The notes under the pieces: generated by a model | Database searches by the model: none | What the model was told of the DNA's origin: nothing | Seen by the model: the letters and a program-made list of their open reading frames with translations, nothing else | In this document: positions 1 through 7,831 of the stretch, one piece after another | Position numbering within the stretch: position 1 is the stretch's first letter | Layout of the letters: every line of letters starts with the position of its first letter | From: an uncultured Porphyromonas sp. | GTDB lineage: Bacteria > Bacteroidota > Bacteroidia > Bacteroidales > Porphyromonadaceae | DNA length: 18,280 bases | Assembly (NCBI GenBank): GCA_946997275.1 | Contig: CAMPUN010000002.1 | Location: 1 to 18,280, forward strand | Direction: 5' to 3' | Translations under genes and position numbers: made by a program

Positions 1-1230
1 GACCTCTTCAAGCAGGCTAAGGAGAAGTCGCCCTGTATCATCTTCATCGACGAGATCGATGCCGTGGGGCGTGCACGAAGCAAGAACGCAGGCTTCAGCA
101 GTAATGACGAGCGGGAGAACACGCTCAATCAGCTCCTCACCGAGATGGACGGCTTCGACGGCAATAGTGGCGTCATCATCCTCGCAGCGACGAACCGTGT
201 AGACATCCTCGACAAGGCGCTCCTACGTGCCGGCCGCTTCGACCGTCAAATTTACGTAGACCTCCCCGACCTGAACGACCGCAAGGAGATCTTCCTCGTA
301 CATATGAAGGGACTCAAGCTGGGACCCGATGTAGATGTGGATCAACTATCGCGACAGACGCCAGGCTTCTCGGGAGCTGACATAGCAAACGTCTGCAACG
401 AGGCCGCACTCATAGCGGCCCGCCACGACAAGCAGTCCATCGAAAAGCAAGACTTCATGGATGCTGTGGATCGTATCATCGGCGGTCTGGAGAAGAAGAA
501 CAAGATTATCACTGAGGATGAGCGTCGTAGCATCGCCATTCACGAGGCGGGTCATGCGACCATCAGCTGGATGACGGAGTATGGCAACCCTTTGGTCAAG
601 GTCACCATCGTGCCTCGTGGCAAGGCGCTTGGCGCTGCTTGGTATATGCCTGAGGAGCGACAGATCACCCATACGCAGGTACTCCTCGACGAGCTCTGCT
701 CGCTGCTGGGCGGTCGTGCGGCTGAGGAGCTTTTCCTCGATCGCATCTCGACGGGTGCCGCCAACGACCTAGAGCGTGTCACCAAGCTCGCCTACGCTAT
801 GATCACCTACTACGGTATGAGTGACAAGCTCCCCAACCTCAACTACGCCGACTCGCAGAGCGACGGCTATACCTTCCAAAAGCCGTACAGTGAGGAGACG
901 GCGGTCATCATCGATCAGGAGGTTTCCAAGCTCATTGCCACACAGTATGCCCGTGCCAAGGAGATCCTGACACAGTATGCCGAGCAGCATCACCAGCTAG
1001 CGCAGCTACTCCTAGAGCGCGAGGTGATCTACACGGAAGATGTGGAGACGATCCTCGGCAAGCGCCAGTGGATCTCCCGCTCGGACGAGCTCGATGCGCT
1101 CAACGAAGCAGCGCGCGCCAAGCGACTCGCTAATGCCACTCCCCCGCCTTACATTAAAAAGGAGGATGACCACCCTACGCCCGCTCCCTCAGATGAGAAA
1201 AAAGAGGAGGCGCCTGCAGAAAGCGAATAG
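1..1230 (+). CDS. ftsH: ATP-dependent zinc metalloprotease FtsH (5' truncated)
   Basis: This is the C-terminal 409 residues of FtsH, a membrane-anchored AAA+ protease that unfolds and degrades damaged or short-lived membrane and cytosolic proteins. The reading frame is open from base 1, where it begins in the Walker B region (IIFIDEID), so the membrane segments and Walker A motif lie outside the window. A GTG at 64 is inside the AAA domain and is not a start. The second region of homology follows (AATNR, then the arginine-finger stretch RAGRFDR). The zinc site is HEAGH at 541-555 (residues 181-185 of the fragment), and the likely third ligand is the Asp of SNDL/ANDL type at 766-768, at about the family's spacing. 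The C-terminus is a Pro/Glu/Lys-rich, probably disordered tail. cdsA follows after 106 bp, a neighbour order I know from other Bacteroidetes. The identity is very secure. Confidence 0.97.
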   Translation, partial: DLFKQAKEKSPCIIFIDEIDAVGRARSKNAGFSSNDERENTLNQLLTEMDGFDGNSGVIILAATNRVDILDKALLRAGRFDRQIYVDLPDLNDRKEIFLVHMKGLKLGPDVDVDQLSRQTPGFSGADIANVCNEAALIAARHDKQSIEKQDFMDAVDRIIGGLEKKNKIITEDERRSIAIHEAGHATISWMTEYGNPLVKVTIVPRGKALGAAWYMPEERQITHTQVLLDELCSLLGGRAAEELFLDRISTGAANDLERVTKLAYAMITYYGMSDKLPNLNYADSQSDGYTFQKPYSEETAVIIDQEVSKLIATQYARAKEILTQYAEQHHQLAQLLLEREVIYTEDVETILGKRQWISRSDELDALNEAARAKRLANATPPPYIKKEDDHPTPAPSDEKKEEAPAESE

Positions 1231-1242
1231 TTCTATCTAGAA

Positions 1243-1285
1243 AGTCGGACAGAGATACTCACCTACTGAGCGTTTCTGCCCGACT
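1243..1285 (+). other. stem-loop in the ftsH-cdsA spacer
   Basis: An imperfect hairpin sits 13 bases after the ftsH stop. The outer arms 1243-1248 and 1280-1285 (AGTCGG/CCGACT) pair perfectly. After one mismatch, 1250-1255 pairs with 1273-1278, including one G-U pair. No T-run follows, so it is not a canonical intrinsic terminator. It could be an attenuator, an mRNA-processing or stability structure, or chance. The spacer contains no other recognisable element. Confidence 0.3.
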
Positions 1286-1336
1286 AACTTATTAAGTCCT
1301 ACGCAACTCACGACAATCACTGAATACAACGCTACC

Positions 1337-2179
1337 ATGTCGAACTTCACCACCCGCCTTGCCTCGGGAACTATATATGTAGCACTCATTGTGCTAGTCC
1401 TAGCCCTCTCCATGGTTTGGGGATTATGGGTATTGCTCTCCTTCTTTGCCGTGGCAGGGATCATCGAGTTCAACCGACTCACCGGCGTCAACCGCCCCTA
1501 CATCTTCCGCATCGTACTCGACTGCGCAGCTGCCGTCTGGCTTCTCTACGCCACGGCACAATATGGCATGGCGATCAGTCACGGACTCGCTATCTTCCTC
1601 CCTTACCTGCTCTACCTCCTCTATGTAGTCTGTCGCTCCACATTCCTCCCGCACCAGGCTATGCTCCCCAGTCTCGGCAACAGCCTCATCGGGCAGCTCT
1701 ACATAGCCGTCCCCCTTGCGCTGGCAATCAGGCTAACCCTTACGATCAATCCCTCCTTCCCCATGACGCAGTACAACGGGTTGCTCCTGCTCGCCATCTT
1801 CATCTTCATATGGGTCAATGACACGGGCGCCTACCTCGTCGGCTCACGATGGGGCAAAACACCTTTGGCTCCAAGCATCTCCCCCAAGAAGACCGTCGAA
1901 GGCTCCATCGGAGGACTCCTCCTCGCCCTCCTCTCAGCGGTCATCCTGCGCCTGCTCCTCTTCCCAAAGCTAAGCTGGCTACACATCTTACTTATCGCTG
2001 CGGTAGTTGCGGTCTTCGGCACCATCGGCGACCTCTTCGAGAGTAGCCTCAAGCGTCAGGCCGGCGTCAAGGACTCGGGCAAGCTCATCCCTGGTCACGG
2101 AGGCATCCTCGATCGCATCGACAGCTTCCTCCTCGCTGTGCCGGCCGTCTATCTGCTCCTCGCCTTCCTCTCTATCTAG
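1337..2179 (+). CDS. cdsA: phosphatidate cytidylyltransferase CdsA
   Basis: CdsA is an integral membrane enzyme that converts phosphatidic acid and CTP to CDP-diacylglycerol, the precursor of bacterial phospholipids. The 280-residue product is the usual family length and has about eight hydrophobic segments. The family signature is intact at residues 237-262: S-x-x-K-R, then KDSG, then PGHGG and DRID. A conserved Asn-Asp pair lies at 161-162 and an SPKKTVEG motif at 182-189. The ATG at 1337 gives a short polar N-terminus just before the first membrane segment, as expected. It lies 106 bp after ftsH and 7 bp before the flippase gene, so the flippase is probably co-transcribed with it. The identity is very secure. 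Confidence 0.96.
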   Translation: MSNFTTRLASGTIYVALIVLVLALSMVWGLWVLLSFFAVAGIIEFNRLTGVNRPYIFRIVLDCAAAVWLLYATAQYGMAISHGLAIFLPYLLYLLYVVCRSTFLPHQAMLPSLGNSLIGQLYIAVPLALAIRLTLTINPSFPMTQYNGLLLLAIFIFIWVNDTGAYLVGSRWGKTPLAPSISPKKTVEGSIGGLLLALLSAVILRLLLFPKLSWLHILLIAAVVAVFGTIGDLFESSLKRQAGVKDSGKLIPGHGGILDRIDSFLLAVPAVYLLLAFLSI

Positions 2180-2186
2180 TCAAGCC

Positions 2187-3473
2187 GTGAAAGTGCCCCG
2201 ATCACTACGCTCCATACTAGCCGACAGCGGTCTACTCCTCTCTGTCGGCGTCGGGGTACAGCTGATAGCTCTGCTCCTCCTACCCTGGATCAGCAGACTA
2301 TACGCACCAGATACGCTAGGCGACCTAGCACTCATCCTCTCCATCGCCACGCTACTGAGCATCGCTGTGGGAGGGCGCTACGAGCAGGCTATCGTCGTCT
2401 GCCAAGAGCCCTTAGAGCGAGGCCACTTGCTACGGCTCACCCTTTGGATCACAGCTCTAGCGACACTCCTCTTACTCGCCCTCGCCCCAGCCATTGATCC
2501 GTGGATCGGAACAACCCGCTACGCCTCTCTGCAGGGCAAGCTCTGGCTCATCCCGCCCGTCGTCTGCGCCTTGGGACTATGCGCCACGCTAAGCAATTAC
2601 GCGCTAAGCCTAGGACACTTCAAGCGCATCGCCACTAGCAAGGCAGTGCAGGGACTAGGCAATAATGGTCTCAAAGTAGGCTTCGGACTCTTCTCCCCCT
2701 CCGTCTGGAGCTTGTGGGGCGCCCAAATAGCCTCGACGCTGCTTGCGCTCATTCCACTACTGCGACCACTCAAGCTTCGCAGGCAAGCGAAGACTTCATC
2801 TAGTCGTCTTCAGCTAAGGCTTGTAGCTCGAAAGTACAAATCTTTCCCGCTCTTTAGTCTTCCACAAGCAGTCATCACCACCCTCCTCGGTTCGCTGCTC
2901 ATACTGTTCCTACCGCTGGGCTACACCACCGTAGAGGTAGGACTGGTCTCTATGGCAACGATGCTGGCGCGTCGTCCCATACAGCTTATCGCAGACAGCG
3001 TTAGTCAGGTCTACTTCAACCGTCTCTCGGTAGCACACCATGCGCAGGCTCCCTGGCGACCGCTCGTCCGTCCGCTCCTCATGGTGACGCTCCTCGTAGG
3101 CCTCCCCACGCTCCTACTCCTCTGGTGGGCTATGCCCTATCTGGTCAGTTGGCTCTTAGCTCCCGAGTACGCCGCCTGCACAGCGATCATACGCGCCATG
3201 CTGGTCTACCTGCTCGTTCTCTTCTTCACCTCCATCATCAACGTCATCCCCGACATCATCGGGCGACAAAGAGCACATCTGCGGATCCAACTGCTCAATC
3301 TCCTTCTACAGGTTGCCCTCCTGGTGCTCCTCATCTACGTCTTGCGCACACCCTTCGCCGAGACCGTCTCCACCTACTACCTCGTCATCGCCCTCTACCA
3401 CGTAGTCTACGGAGGCTGGCTCCTCTACCTCTTGCGCCGTCACGACCAGCGACTCCAGCAGAGTCCCTCGTGA
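2187..3473 (+). CDS. polysaccharide/oligosaccharide flippase (Wzx/MOP superfamily)
   Basis: This predicted multi-pass membrane protein of 428 residues resembles Wzx-type flippases, which move lipid-linked sugar repeat units across the inner membrane. It has about 12 hydrophobic segments. The N-terminal pattern is typical of the family: a short basic start, a DSGLLLS-like segment, SRLYAPDTLGDLAL, then GRYEQAIVV. The internal KYKSFPLFSLPQ stretch also matches the family's style. I chose GTG at 2187 as the start. The frame is open back to 2007, but the upstream 60 codons overlap cdsA and encode a Ser/Arg/Ala-rich shadow peptide. GTG at 2193 is an alternative start. The gene begins 7 bp after cdsA, with no glycosyltransferase neighbours visible, so its sugar substrate (O-antigen, capsule or other) is unknown. 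Family placement is fairly sure; the substrate is not. Confidence 0.82.
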   Translation: MKVPRSLRSILADSGLLLSVGVGVQLIALLLLPWISRLYAPDTLGDLALILSIATLLSIAVGGRYEQAIVVCQEPLERGHLLRLTLWITALATLLLLALAPAIDPWIGTTRYASLQGKLWLIPPVVCALGLCATLSNYALSLGHFKRIATSKAVQGLGNNGLKVGFGLFSPSVWSLWGAQIASTLLALIPLLRPLKLRRQAKTSSSRLQLRLVARKYKSFPLFSLPQAVITTLLGSLLILFLPLGYTTVEVGLVSMATMLARRPIQLIADSVSQVYFNRLSVAHHAQAPWRPLVRPLLMVTLLVGLPTLLLLWWAMPYLVSWLLAPEYAACTAIIRAMLVYLLVLFFTSIINVIPDIIGRQRAHLRIQLLNLLLQVALLVLLIYVLRTPFAETVSTYYLVIALYHVVYGGWLLYLLRRHDQRLQQSPS

Positions 3474-3486
3474 TAAATCCAAATCC

Positions 3487-3600
3487 TCCGAGGTTTTCTC
3501 CAAATAGCTCCGAGGAGAATCTCTATTTCTTCGGAAGAACGGAAAATTCCCTCGGAAGAATGAAATGGAACTTCGGAAGAATGAAATCACAAGTCCGAAG
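3487..3600. repeat. 21-22 bp periodic repeat array, copy A
   Basis: Short core words recur at near-constant spacing: TCCGAGG at 3487 and 3509, TCGGAAG at 3531, 3552 and 3573, and TCCGAAG at 3594. The steps are 22, 22, 21, 21 and 21 bp, about two helical turns. The last forward core forms a perfect hairpin with the final inverted core: AACTTCGGA (3569-3577) pairs with TCCGAAGTT (3594-3602) across a 16-nt loop. A T7 run follows at 3601-3607, so this hairpin may also terminate the cdsA-flippase transcript. Bases 3552-3600 match 9104-9152 at 45 of 49 positions when aligned by eye. The array starts 14 bp after the flippase stop. No coding function is evident. Confidence 0.8.
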
Positions 3601-3607
3601 TTTTTTT
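3569..3607 (+). terminator. possible intrinsic terminator of the ftsH-cdsA-flippase transcript
   Basis: A 9-bp perfect stem (3569-3577 with 3594-3602) has a 16-nt loop and runs into seven consecutive T residues at 3601-3607, about 95 bp after the flippase stop. The stem is only moderately GC-rich and the loop is long. The same hairpin in copy B (9123-9152) lacks the T-run, so termination may be a secondary use of the repeat. Confidence 0.45.
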
Positions 3608-3625
3608 CGTTCCTCACTGGAGTAT

Positions 3626-3669
3626 AAAAAAACGCCCACGGAGAGAATTATGATTTTCTCCGTGGGTGT
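3626..3669 (-). terminator. intrinsic terminator of the Na/Pi cotransporter gene
   Basis: Arms 3632-3646 and 3655-3669 form a 15-bp stem, counting two G-U pairs, around an 8-nt loop. Read on the minus strand, the stem is followed by seven T residues (the A-run 3626-3632 on the plus strand). It lies about 85 bp past the stop of the minus-strand gene ending at 3754. On the plus strand there is no T-run after it. Confidence 0.8.
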
Positions 3670-3753
3670 CTAGTAGCAATAAGGAAGTAGGAGTTCTTTG
3701 TCGAGACGAACCTTTGTGTAGCCCTATCGAAGGAGAGCCTCTGGTCGTCTCTC

Positions 3754-5571
3754 TTACCCCTTGGTAGCGGCCTGGACGACGTTGAGCACGTAGTCACCCA
3801 GCTGCTCGTAGTAGCCTACGAGATCCATATAGCTTACGGACTCGGGGTAGTCGTACTTCTGCGTACGGACGTTGTCCATGTTTTGCGCTTTCAGCAAGGT
3901 GCGCAGGTCGTTGAGCTGCTTCTCCAGTGTATAGCTCTCACGAGCGTCATTCTCCGAGAGCTTGTCACGACGAAGTAGCTCGGACATCTTGAGTGCTGTC
4001 TCAGTGGCGATGGCATGAATCTGAAGGAGATTGTCTCGTACCATATCAGTGTAACTCTTACCGAGCTGGTGGTAGCGATTGATCTCACGCGCTATACCCA
4101 CAGCCGCATCGGCGACGCTCTCTATCTCGGTCGCCACACGGTAGTAGACAAGGATGTCACTCTGCGACTCCCTGCCCAGCTCAGTGTGTGAGATCTTGTT
4201 GAGGTAGTCCGCTATCTCGACCTCGACGGCATCGGAGATATCCTCCTCTTGCTCGCACTTGTTGTAGAGCTTCTTAAGCTCGACGGGGTTATCCGTCTTG
4301 AGCATACCCTCACAGTACGACATCATATGCGTGACTCGGCTGGCGTACTCGGCCAATTCTTGCTGCACCTGTAGTAGACCGATCTCACCAGTCGGTAGGA
4401 TACCAGCACGGATGTAGCGTAGGTGGGTTTGCTCTGTAGTCCCCTTCTTAGACTTCTTCATTGGGATGGCACGCTTGCAGATCTTGACGTAGACCGGTAC
4501 GAACCAAATCATCACGAAGGCGTTCAGCAAGTTGAAGGTGGTGTGGAATAGAGCCAGACCGATCGAGACCGTTGTGGCGAGGCTCACGATCTGCGCCTGT
4601 ATTGCTGCTAGCGAGGGATCGGCTAGGGGTTCTGCCGAGGCGATGGCGCTCATGCTGGCGGGGTCGTAAATCTGACTGAGCTGAGTGGTGTAGGCATATA
4701 GCTCACGTGGATCTCCTACGCCCATATTGACGAGCCAGTTGGCGATCATATTGGTAAAGGGGTAGAAGAAGATCAAGACGAGTAGCACGCCAAAGACATT
4801 GAAGAGCAGGTGTGAGAGAGCAGCACGCTTCGCATTGACATTAGCTCCGAGGGCTGCCAAATTGGCCGTGATGGTAGTACCGATGTTTTCGCCCAGGATC
4901 ATCGCCGTAGCGATCTCGAAGGGGATCCAGCCCTTGGAGCACATAATGAGTGTGATCGCCACCGTGGCACTGGAGGACTGCACCAGTAGCGTCATGATGG
5001 TACCAATCAAGAGGAAGAGCAATATAGACCCAAAGCCCATATCGGTGTAGCCCTGCAGGAAGGCGAGCGCCTCGGGATGGCTCTGCAGATCGGGCATAGA
5101 GTCTTTGAGAAACTGCAAGCCGAGGAAAAGTAGCGAGAAGCCGATGAGGAACTCACCGAGCGAGTTGAGCTGCTCCCGCTTCATATAGATGAGCGGTATG
5201 GAGACGGCAAAGAGCGGTATCGCAAAGGTCGATATATCTATCTTAAAGCCAAAGAGCGTGATGACCCACGCTGTGACGGTCGTACCAATGTTGGCACCCA
5301 TAATGACCGAGATTGCCTGTCCTAGCTGGAGAAGCCCCGCATTGACAAAGCTAACGACCATCAGTGTCGTAGCGCTAGAGGACTGTACCAAGGCTGTCAC
5401 CAGGACACCAGTGAAGAGGCCTAAGACTCGCCGAGAGGTCATCGCTGAGAGGATCTGACGCATCCTATCGCCCGCAGCCTTTTGGATGCCTTCGCTCATG
5501 ATCTTCATACCAAAGAGGAAGAGTCCTAGCGATCCCAGCAGATAGATAAAGTCAAACAGAGTAAACGTCAT
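3754..5571 (-). CDS. Na+/phosphate cotransporter family protein with PhoU-like C-terminal domain
   Basis: This 605-residue membrane protein resembles bacterial type II Na/Pi cotransporters (NptA/YjbB group), which take up or export inorganic phosphate with sodium. The family's inverted duplication is clear: QSSSATT at residues 63-69 with GANIGTT at 92-98, and QSSSATV at 198-204 with GENIGTT at 227-233. About nine hydrophobic segments occupy residues 5-365. A basic linker (KRAIPMKKSKK) leads to a helical, soluble PhoU-like region at about 395-605. PhoU domains usually act in phosphate sensing, so this tail may regulate transport; that is inference. The ATG at 5571 leads directly into the first membrane segment. 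The gene is monocistronic here, convergent with the flippase gene and divergent from the nucleoside kinase. Substrate and direction of transport are not shown by sequence. Confidence 0.92.
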   Translation of the reverse strand: MTFTLFDFIYLLGSLGLFLFGMKIMSEGIQKAAGDRMRQILSAMTSRRVLGLFTGVLVTALVQSSSATTLMVVSFVNAGLLQLGQAISVIMGANIGTTVTAWVITLFGFKIDISTFAIPLFAVSIPLIYMKREQLNSLGEFLIGFSLLFLGLQFLKDSMPDLQSHPEALAFLQGYTDMGFGSILLFLLIGTIMTLLVQSSSATVAITLIMCSKGWIPFEIATAMILGENIGTTITANLAALGANVNAKRAALSHLLFNVFGVLLVLIFFYPFTNMIANWLVNMGVGDPRELYAYTTQLSQIYDPASMSAIASAEPLADPSLAAIQAQIVSLATTVSIGLALFHTTFNLLNAFVMIWFVPVYVKICKRAIPMKKSKKGTTEQTHLRYIRAGILPTGEIGLLQVQQELAEYASRVTHMMSYCEGMLKTDNPVELKKLYNKCEQEEDISDAVEVEIADYLNKISHTELGRESQSDILVYYRVATEIESVADAAVGIAREINRYHQLGKSYTDMVRDNLLQIHAIATETALKMSELLRRDKLSENDARESYTLEKQLNDLRTLLKAQNMDNVRTQKYDYPESVSYMDLVGYYEQLGDYVLNVVQAATKG

Positions 5572-5643
5572 GAGTATATCGTTGTTTGTATATCATTATC
5601 GAGCGAAAGCTCCCTGCGCCCAAGCTATTGCTCAGACTAAAGG

Positions 5644-5670
5644 CGCATAGTCATACCGCATTCCTATGCG
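5644..5670. other. inverted repeat in a divergent intergenic region
   Basis: CGCATAG at 5644-5650 and CTATGCG at 5664-5670 form a perfect 7-bp inverted repeat with a 13-nt spacer. It lies between the divergent Na/Pi transporter and nucleoside kinase genes. An operator for either gene is possible, but nothing else supports a function. Confidence 0.25.
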
Positions 5671-5721
5671 ACTAAGCCATCTCGTGCGACCGAAGATAGT
5701 CTCTTGGTGATAGCTATTTCG

Positions 5722-5729
5722 TAACTTCG
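5722..5729 (+). promoter_or_regulatory. candidate -7 element for the nucleoside kinase cluster
   Basis: TAACTTCG matches the Bacteroidetes -7 consensus TAnnTTTG at five of its six fixed positions. It is followed by CAACGCAAAGGTA, a leader resembling ones I recall downstream of Bacteroidales promoters. It lies 65 bp before the ATG at 5794. No TTTG is visible 19 bp upstream, so support is partial. Confidence 0.4.
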
Positions 5730-5793
5730 CAACGCAAAGGTAGCGATTTTAGACTGCCTAGCCTAACCCTTTGGATCAAATCTCCCCATTCTT

Positions 5794-7461
5794 ATGGAAA
5801 ATCTATCTATATACTGCACCAATCTCGACGAATACCTGAGCGTCCCCCCAGGGGCCACGCTCTATCAGATAGCACAGAGCTACCGTACGACACTTGGCTT
5901 CGAGCCTGTCAATGCGCGCGTCAACAATCTTACCGTAGCACTCGACTGGAGGCTCCGCGAGTCCTGTCAGGTCGAGTTCGTCGGCCTCACCGCGGAGAGT
6001 GGTCGGCACACTTATCTGCGCTCTCTCTGTCTCCTCTTTGCCAAGGCGCTTCACGACGAGCTACCACACTACCATCTGAGCGTACGCCACTCCCTCTCGG
6101 GGGGCTACTTTAGCGTAGTCAAGTGTGGCGACAAGGGGATTACGGAGGAACAACTGGCTCTCGTCAAGCAACGCATTGACCATCTCATTGCGGCTGATCT
6201 GCCCTTCGAGCGTCGCACCGTGCCTGCCGAGGAGGCAGTGCAGATTTTTACCGCCATGGGAGAGATGGACAAGGTAGACCTCATCACCTCCAGCGGACAG
6301 CCCTACGTCACTTACCACTATCTCGATGGCTATCCCGACAACTACTACGGCTCCCTACTCCTCTCCACAGGACAAGTCCAGCTCTACGACCTCGTCCCCT
6401 ACCTCGGAGGCGTACTGATACGTGTACCCTCGATAGTCAATCCTACGGAGCTAGCCCCCTTCGAGCCACAGCAGCCGATGCGTGAAGTCTTTGACAAGCA
6501 GTCTCGCCTGCTCAAGCTCCTTGACGTTAGCTATGTGGGTAGCCTAAACAAAGCAATCGCCACGGGTCACTTCTCCGAGATCGTACAGGTCGCCGAGGCG
6601 GCACAGGAGAAAGAGATAGCCGCCATAGCTACTGAAATAGCCCAGGACTACGAAAAGGGCGTACGCATCGTACTCGTGGCGGGTCCTTCTTCGTCGGGTA
6701 AGACCACCTTTACCAAGCGGCTTCGTCTGCAGCTCATGGCGAACTACCTTCGTCCCCATCAGATATCGCTCGACAACTACTTCGTCGCTCGTGAGTTCAC
6801 CCCACTAGACGACAAGGGCGAGTACGACTATGAGCACATTGAGGCGCTAGACCTAGAGCTCTTTGCGAGTGATCTGCGTCGCCTCTTGGCTGGCGAACTG
6901 GTTGACATGCCAATCTTTGACTTTAACCAAGGTGCTAGAGTCTATCAGAAGGAACTCCTACAGCTCGGTGAGGGTGACCTGCTCCTCATCGAGGGCATCC
7001 ATGCGCTCAATCCAAGGCTTATCCCCGAGGATCTACAGCCTCTGACCTACAATATCTATATCAGCGCTCTCACCGCCATCGGACTGGATGCGCACAACCG
7101 TATCCCCAGCACCGATATACGTCTCCTGAGGCGCATGGTGCGAGACCACAAGTATAGAGGTTACTCAGCCATCGACACCATCAGTCGCTGGCCCAGCGTG
7201 CGAGCTGGTGAGGAGCGATGGATCTTCCCCTACCAGCAGAGAGCCAACGTCCTCTTCAACAGTGCCCTCATGTACGAGGTTGCCGTTCTCAAGACGCTCG
7301 CTGAGCGCATCCTCTACCAAGTTCCCGCCTGTGTTCAGGAGTACAGCGAGGCTCGCCGCCTGCTGCGCTTCCTAGAGCATGTGCGCCCCGCCCCCTTTGA
7401 CGAGGTGCCTTCGACTTCCCTCCTTCGTGAATTCGTCGGAGGCAGTTCATTTCACTATTGA
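5794..7461 (+). CDS. nucleoside (uridine-type) kinase with N-terminal TGS and threonyl-tRNA-synthetase-like region
   Basis: This 555-residue protein has the layout often annotated as uridine kinase in Bacteroidetes. Residues 1-64 resemble a TGS domain (PPGATLYQIAQ). Residues about 65-225 resemble the second additional domain of threonyl-tRNA synthetase. Residues about 290-500 are a phosphoribulokinase/uridine-kinase-type P-loop domain. Walker A is GPSSSGKTT at 297-305. The downstream LDNYF (326-330) and FDFN (375-378) fit the substrate-binding segments of that kinase family, and LLLIEGIHALN (397-407) its Walker B-like strand. By family it should phosphorylate a nucleoside with ATP or GTP, but the actual substrate is not shown by sequence. 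The ATG at 5794 begins directly at the first TGS strand. A SUI1 gene follows after 10 bp and an RNA methyltransferase after that, which suggests a translation or RNA connection. Confidence 0.88.
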   Translation: MENLSIYCTNLDEYLSVPPGATLYQIAQSYRTTLGFEPVNARVNNLTVALDWRLRESCQVEFVGLTAESGRHTYLRSLCLLFAKALHDELPHYHLSVRHSLSGGYFSVVKCGDKGITEEQLALVKQRIDHLIAADLPFERRTVPAEEAVQIFTAMGEMDKVDLITSSGQPYVTYHYLDGYPDNYYGSLLLSTGQVQLYDLVPYLGGVLIRVPSIVNPTELAPFEPQQPMREVFDKQSRLLKLLDVSYVGSLNKAIATGHFSEIVQVAEAAQEKEIAAIATEIAQDYEKGVRIVLVAGPSSSGKTTFTKRLRLQLMANYLRPHQISLDNYFVAREFTPLDDKGEYDYEHIEALDLELFASDLRRLLAGELVDMPIFDFNQGARVYQKELLQLGEGDLLLIEGIHALNPRLIPEDLQPLTYNIYISALTAIGLDAHNRIPSTDIRLLRRMVRDHKYRGYSAIDTISRWPSVRAGEERWIFPYQQRANVLFNSALMYEVAVLKTLAERILYQVPACVQEYSEARRLLRFLEHVRPAPFDEVPSTSLLREFVGGSSFHY

Positions 7462-7471
7462 CCCCACAGCT

Positions 7472-7813
7472 ATGAGCAAGAAAAAGAGCAACGCCCCCTC
7501 CACGAGCGGTATCGTCTACAGCACCGATCCTGACTGGACGCCACAAGCCGAGAGCCTCGAAGTAGAGACCCTGCCCGCCGCTCAGCAGCGACTACGCATC
7601 GAGTACTCACGATCCGGACGTGCAGGCAAGGAAGCGCTCATCATCAGGGGCTTCGTCGGCTCCGACAGCGACCTCGCAGACCTCGCCCGCCAGCTCAAGC
7701 AGTCGCTCGGTTGCGGTGGTTCCACACGTGATGGCGAGATATTGATCCAGCAAAACAATAAGGAGAAGCTCATCAAGCTCCTCCAGTCCAAAGGGTACAA
7801 AGACACCAAGTAA
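7472..7813 (+). CDS. SUI1/YciH-family translation initiation factor
   Basis: This 113-residue protein has a SUI1 domain at about residues 38-110: the basic RSGRAGKE motif, then IIRGF, and a C-terminal GEILIQ...KLIKLLQSKGY segment. The domain is the eIF1 fold, and in E. coli YciH influences the fidelity of start-site selection. The function here is inferred from that family. I chose ATG 7472, which gives the Lys-rich start MSKKKS. The frame is open back to 7379 but that part overlaps the kinase gene. The gene lies 10 bp after the kinase stop and 18 bp before the methyltransferase, so the three are probably one transcription unit. The polar 30-residue N-terminus looks disordered. Confidence 0.9.
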   Translation: MSKKKSNAPSTSGIVYSTDPDWTPQAESLEVETLPAAQQRLRIEYSRSGRAGKEALIIRGFVGSDSDLADLARQLKQSLGCGGSTRDGEILIQQNNKEKLIKLLQSKGYKDTK

Positions 7814-7831
7814 AAAAGTCCCCACCCCGCT

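Noticed and set aside
2007..2186. Upstream extension of the flippase open frame into cdsA
   Set aside because: The extra 60 residues are Ser/Arg/Ala-rich, lie wholly over the conserved end of cdsA in another frame, and precede the typical flippase N-terminus.
3487..3669. CRISPR array
   Set aside because: Repeat cores are only 7-14 bp, the period is 21-22 bp, the intervening bases are partly conserved between copies, and no cas gene is present.
7379..7471. Upstream extension of the SUI1 frame
   Set aside because: It overlaps the kinase gene out of frame; ATG 7472 gives the expected length and a normal 10-bp gap.
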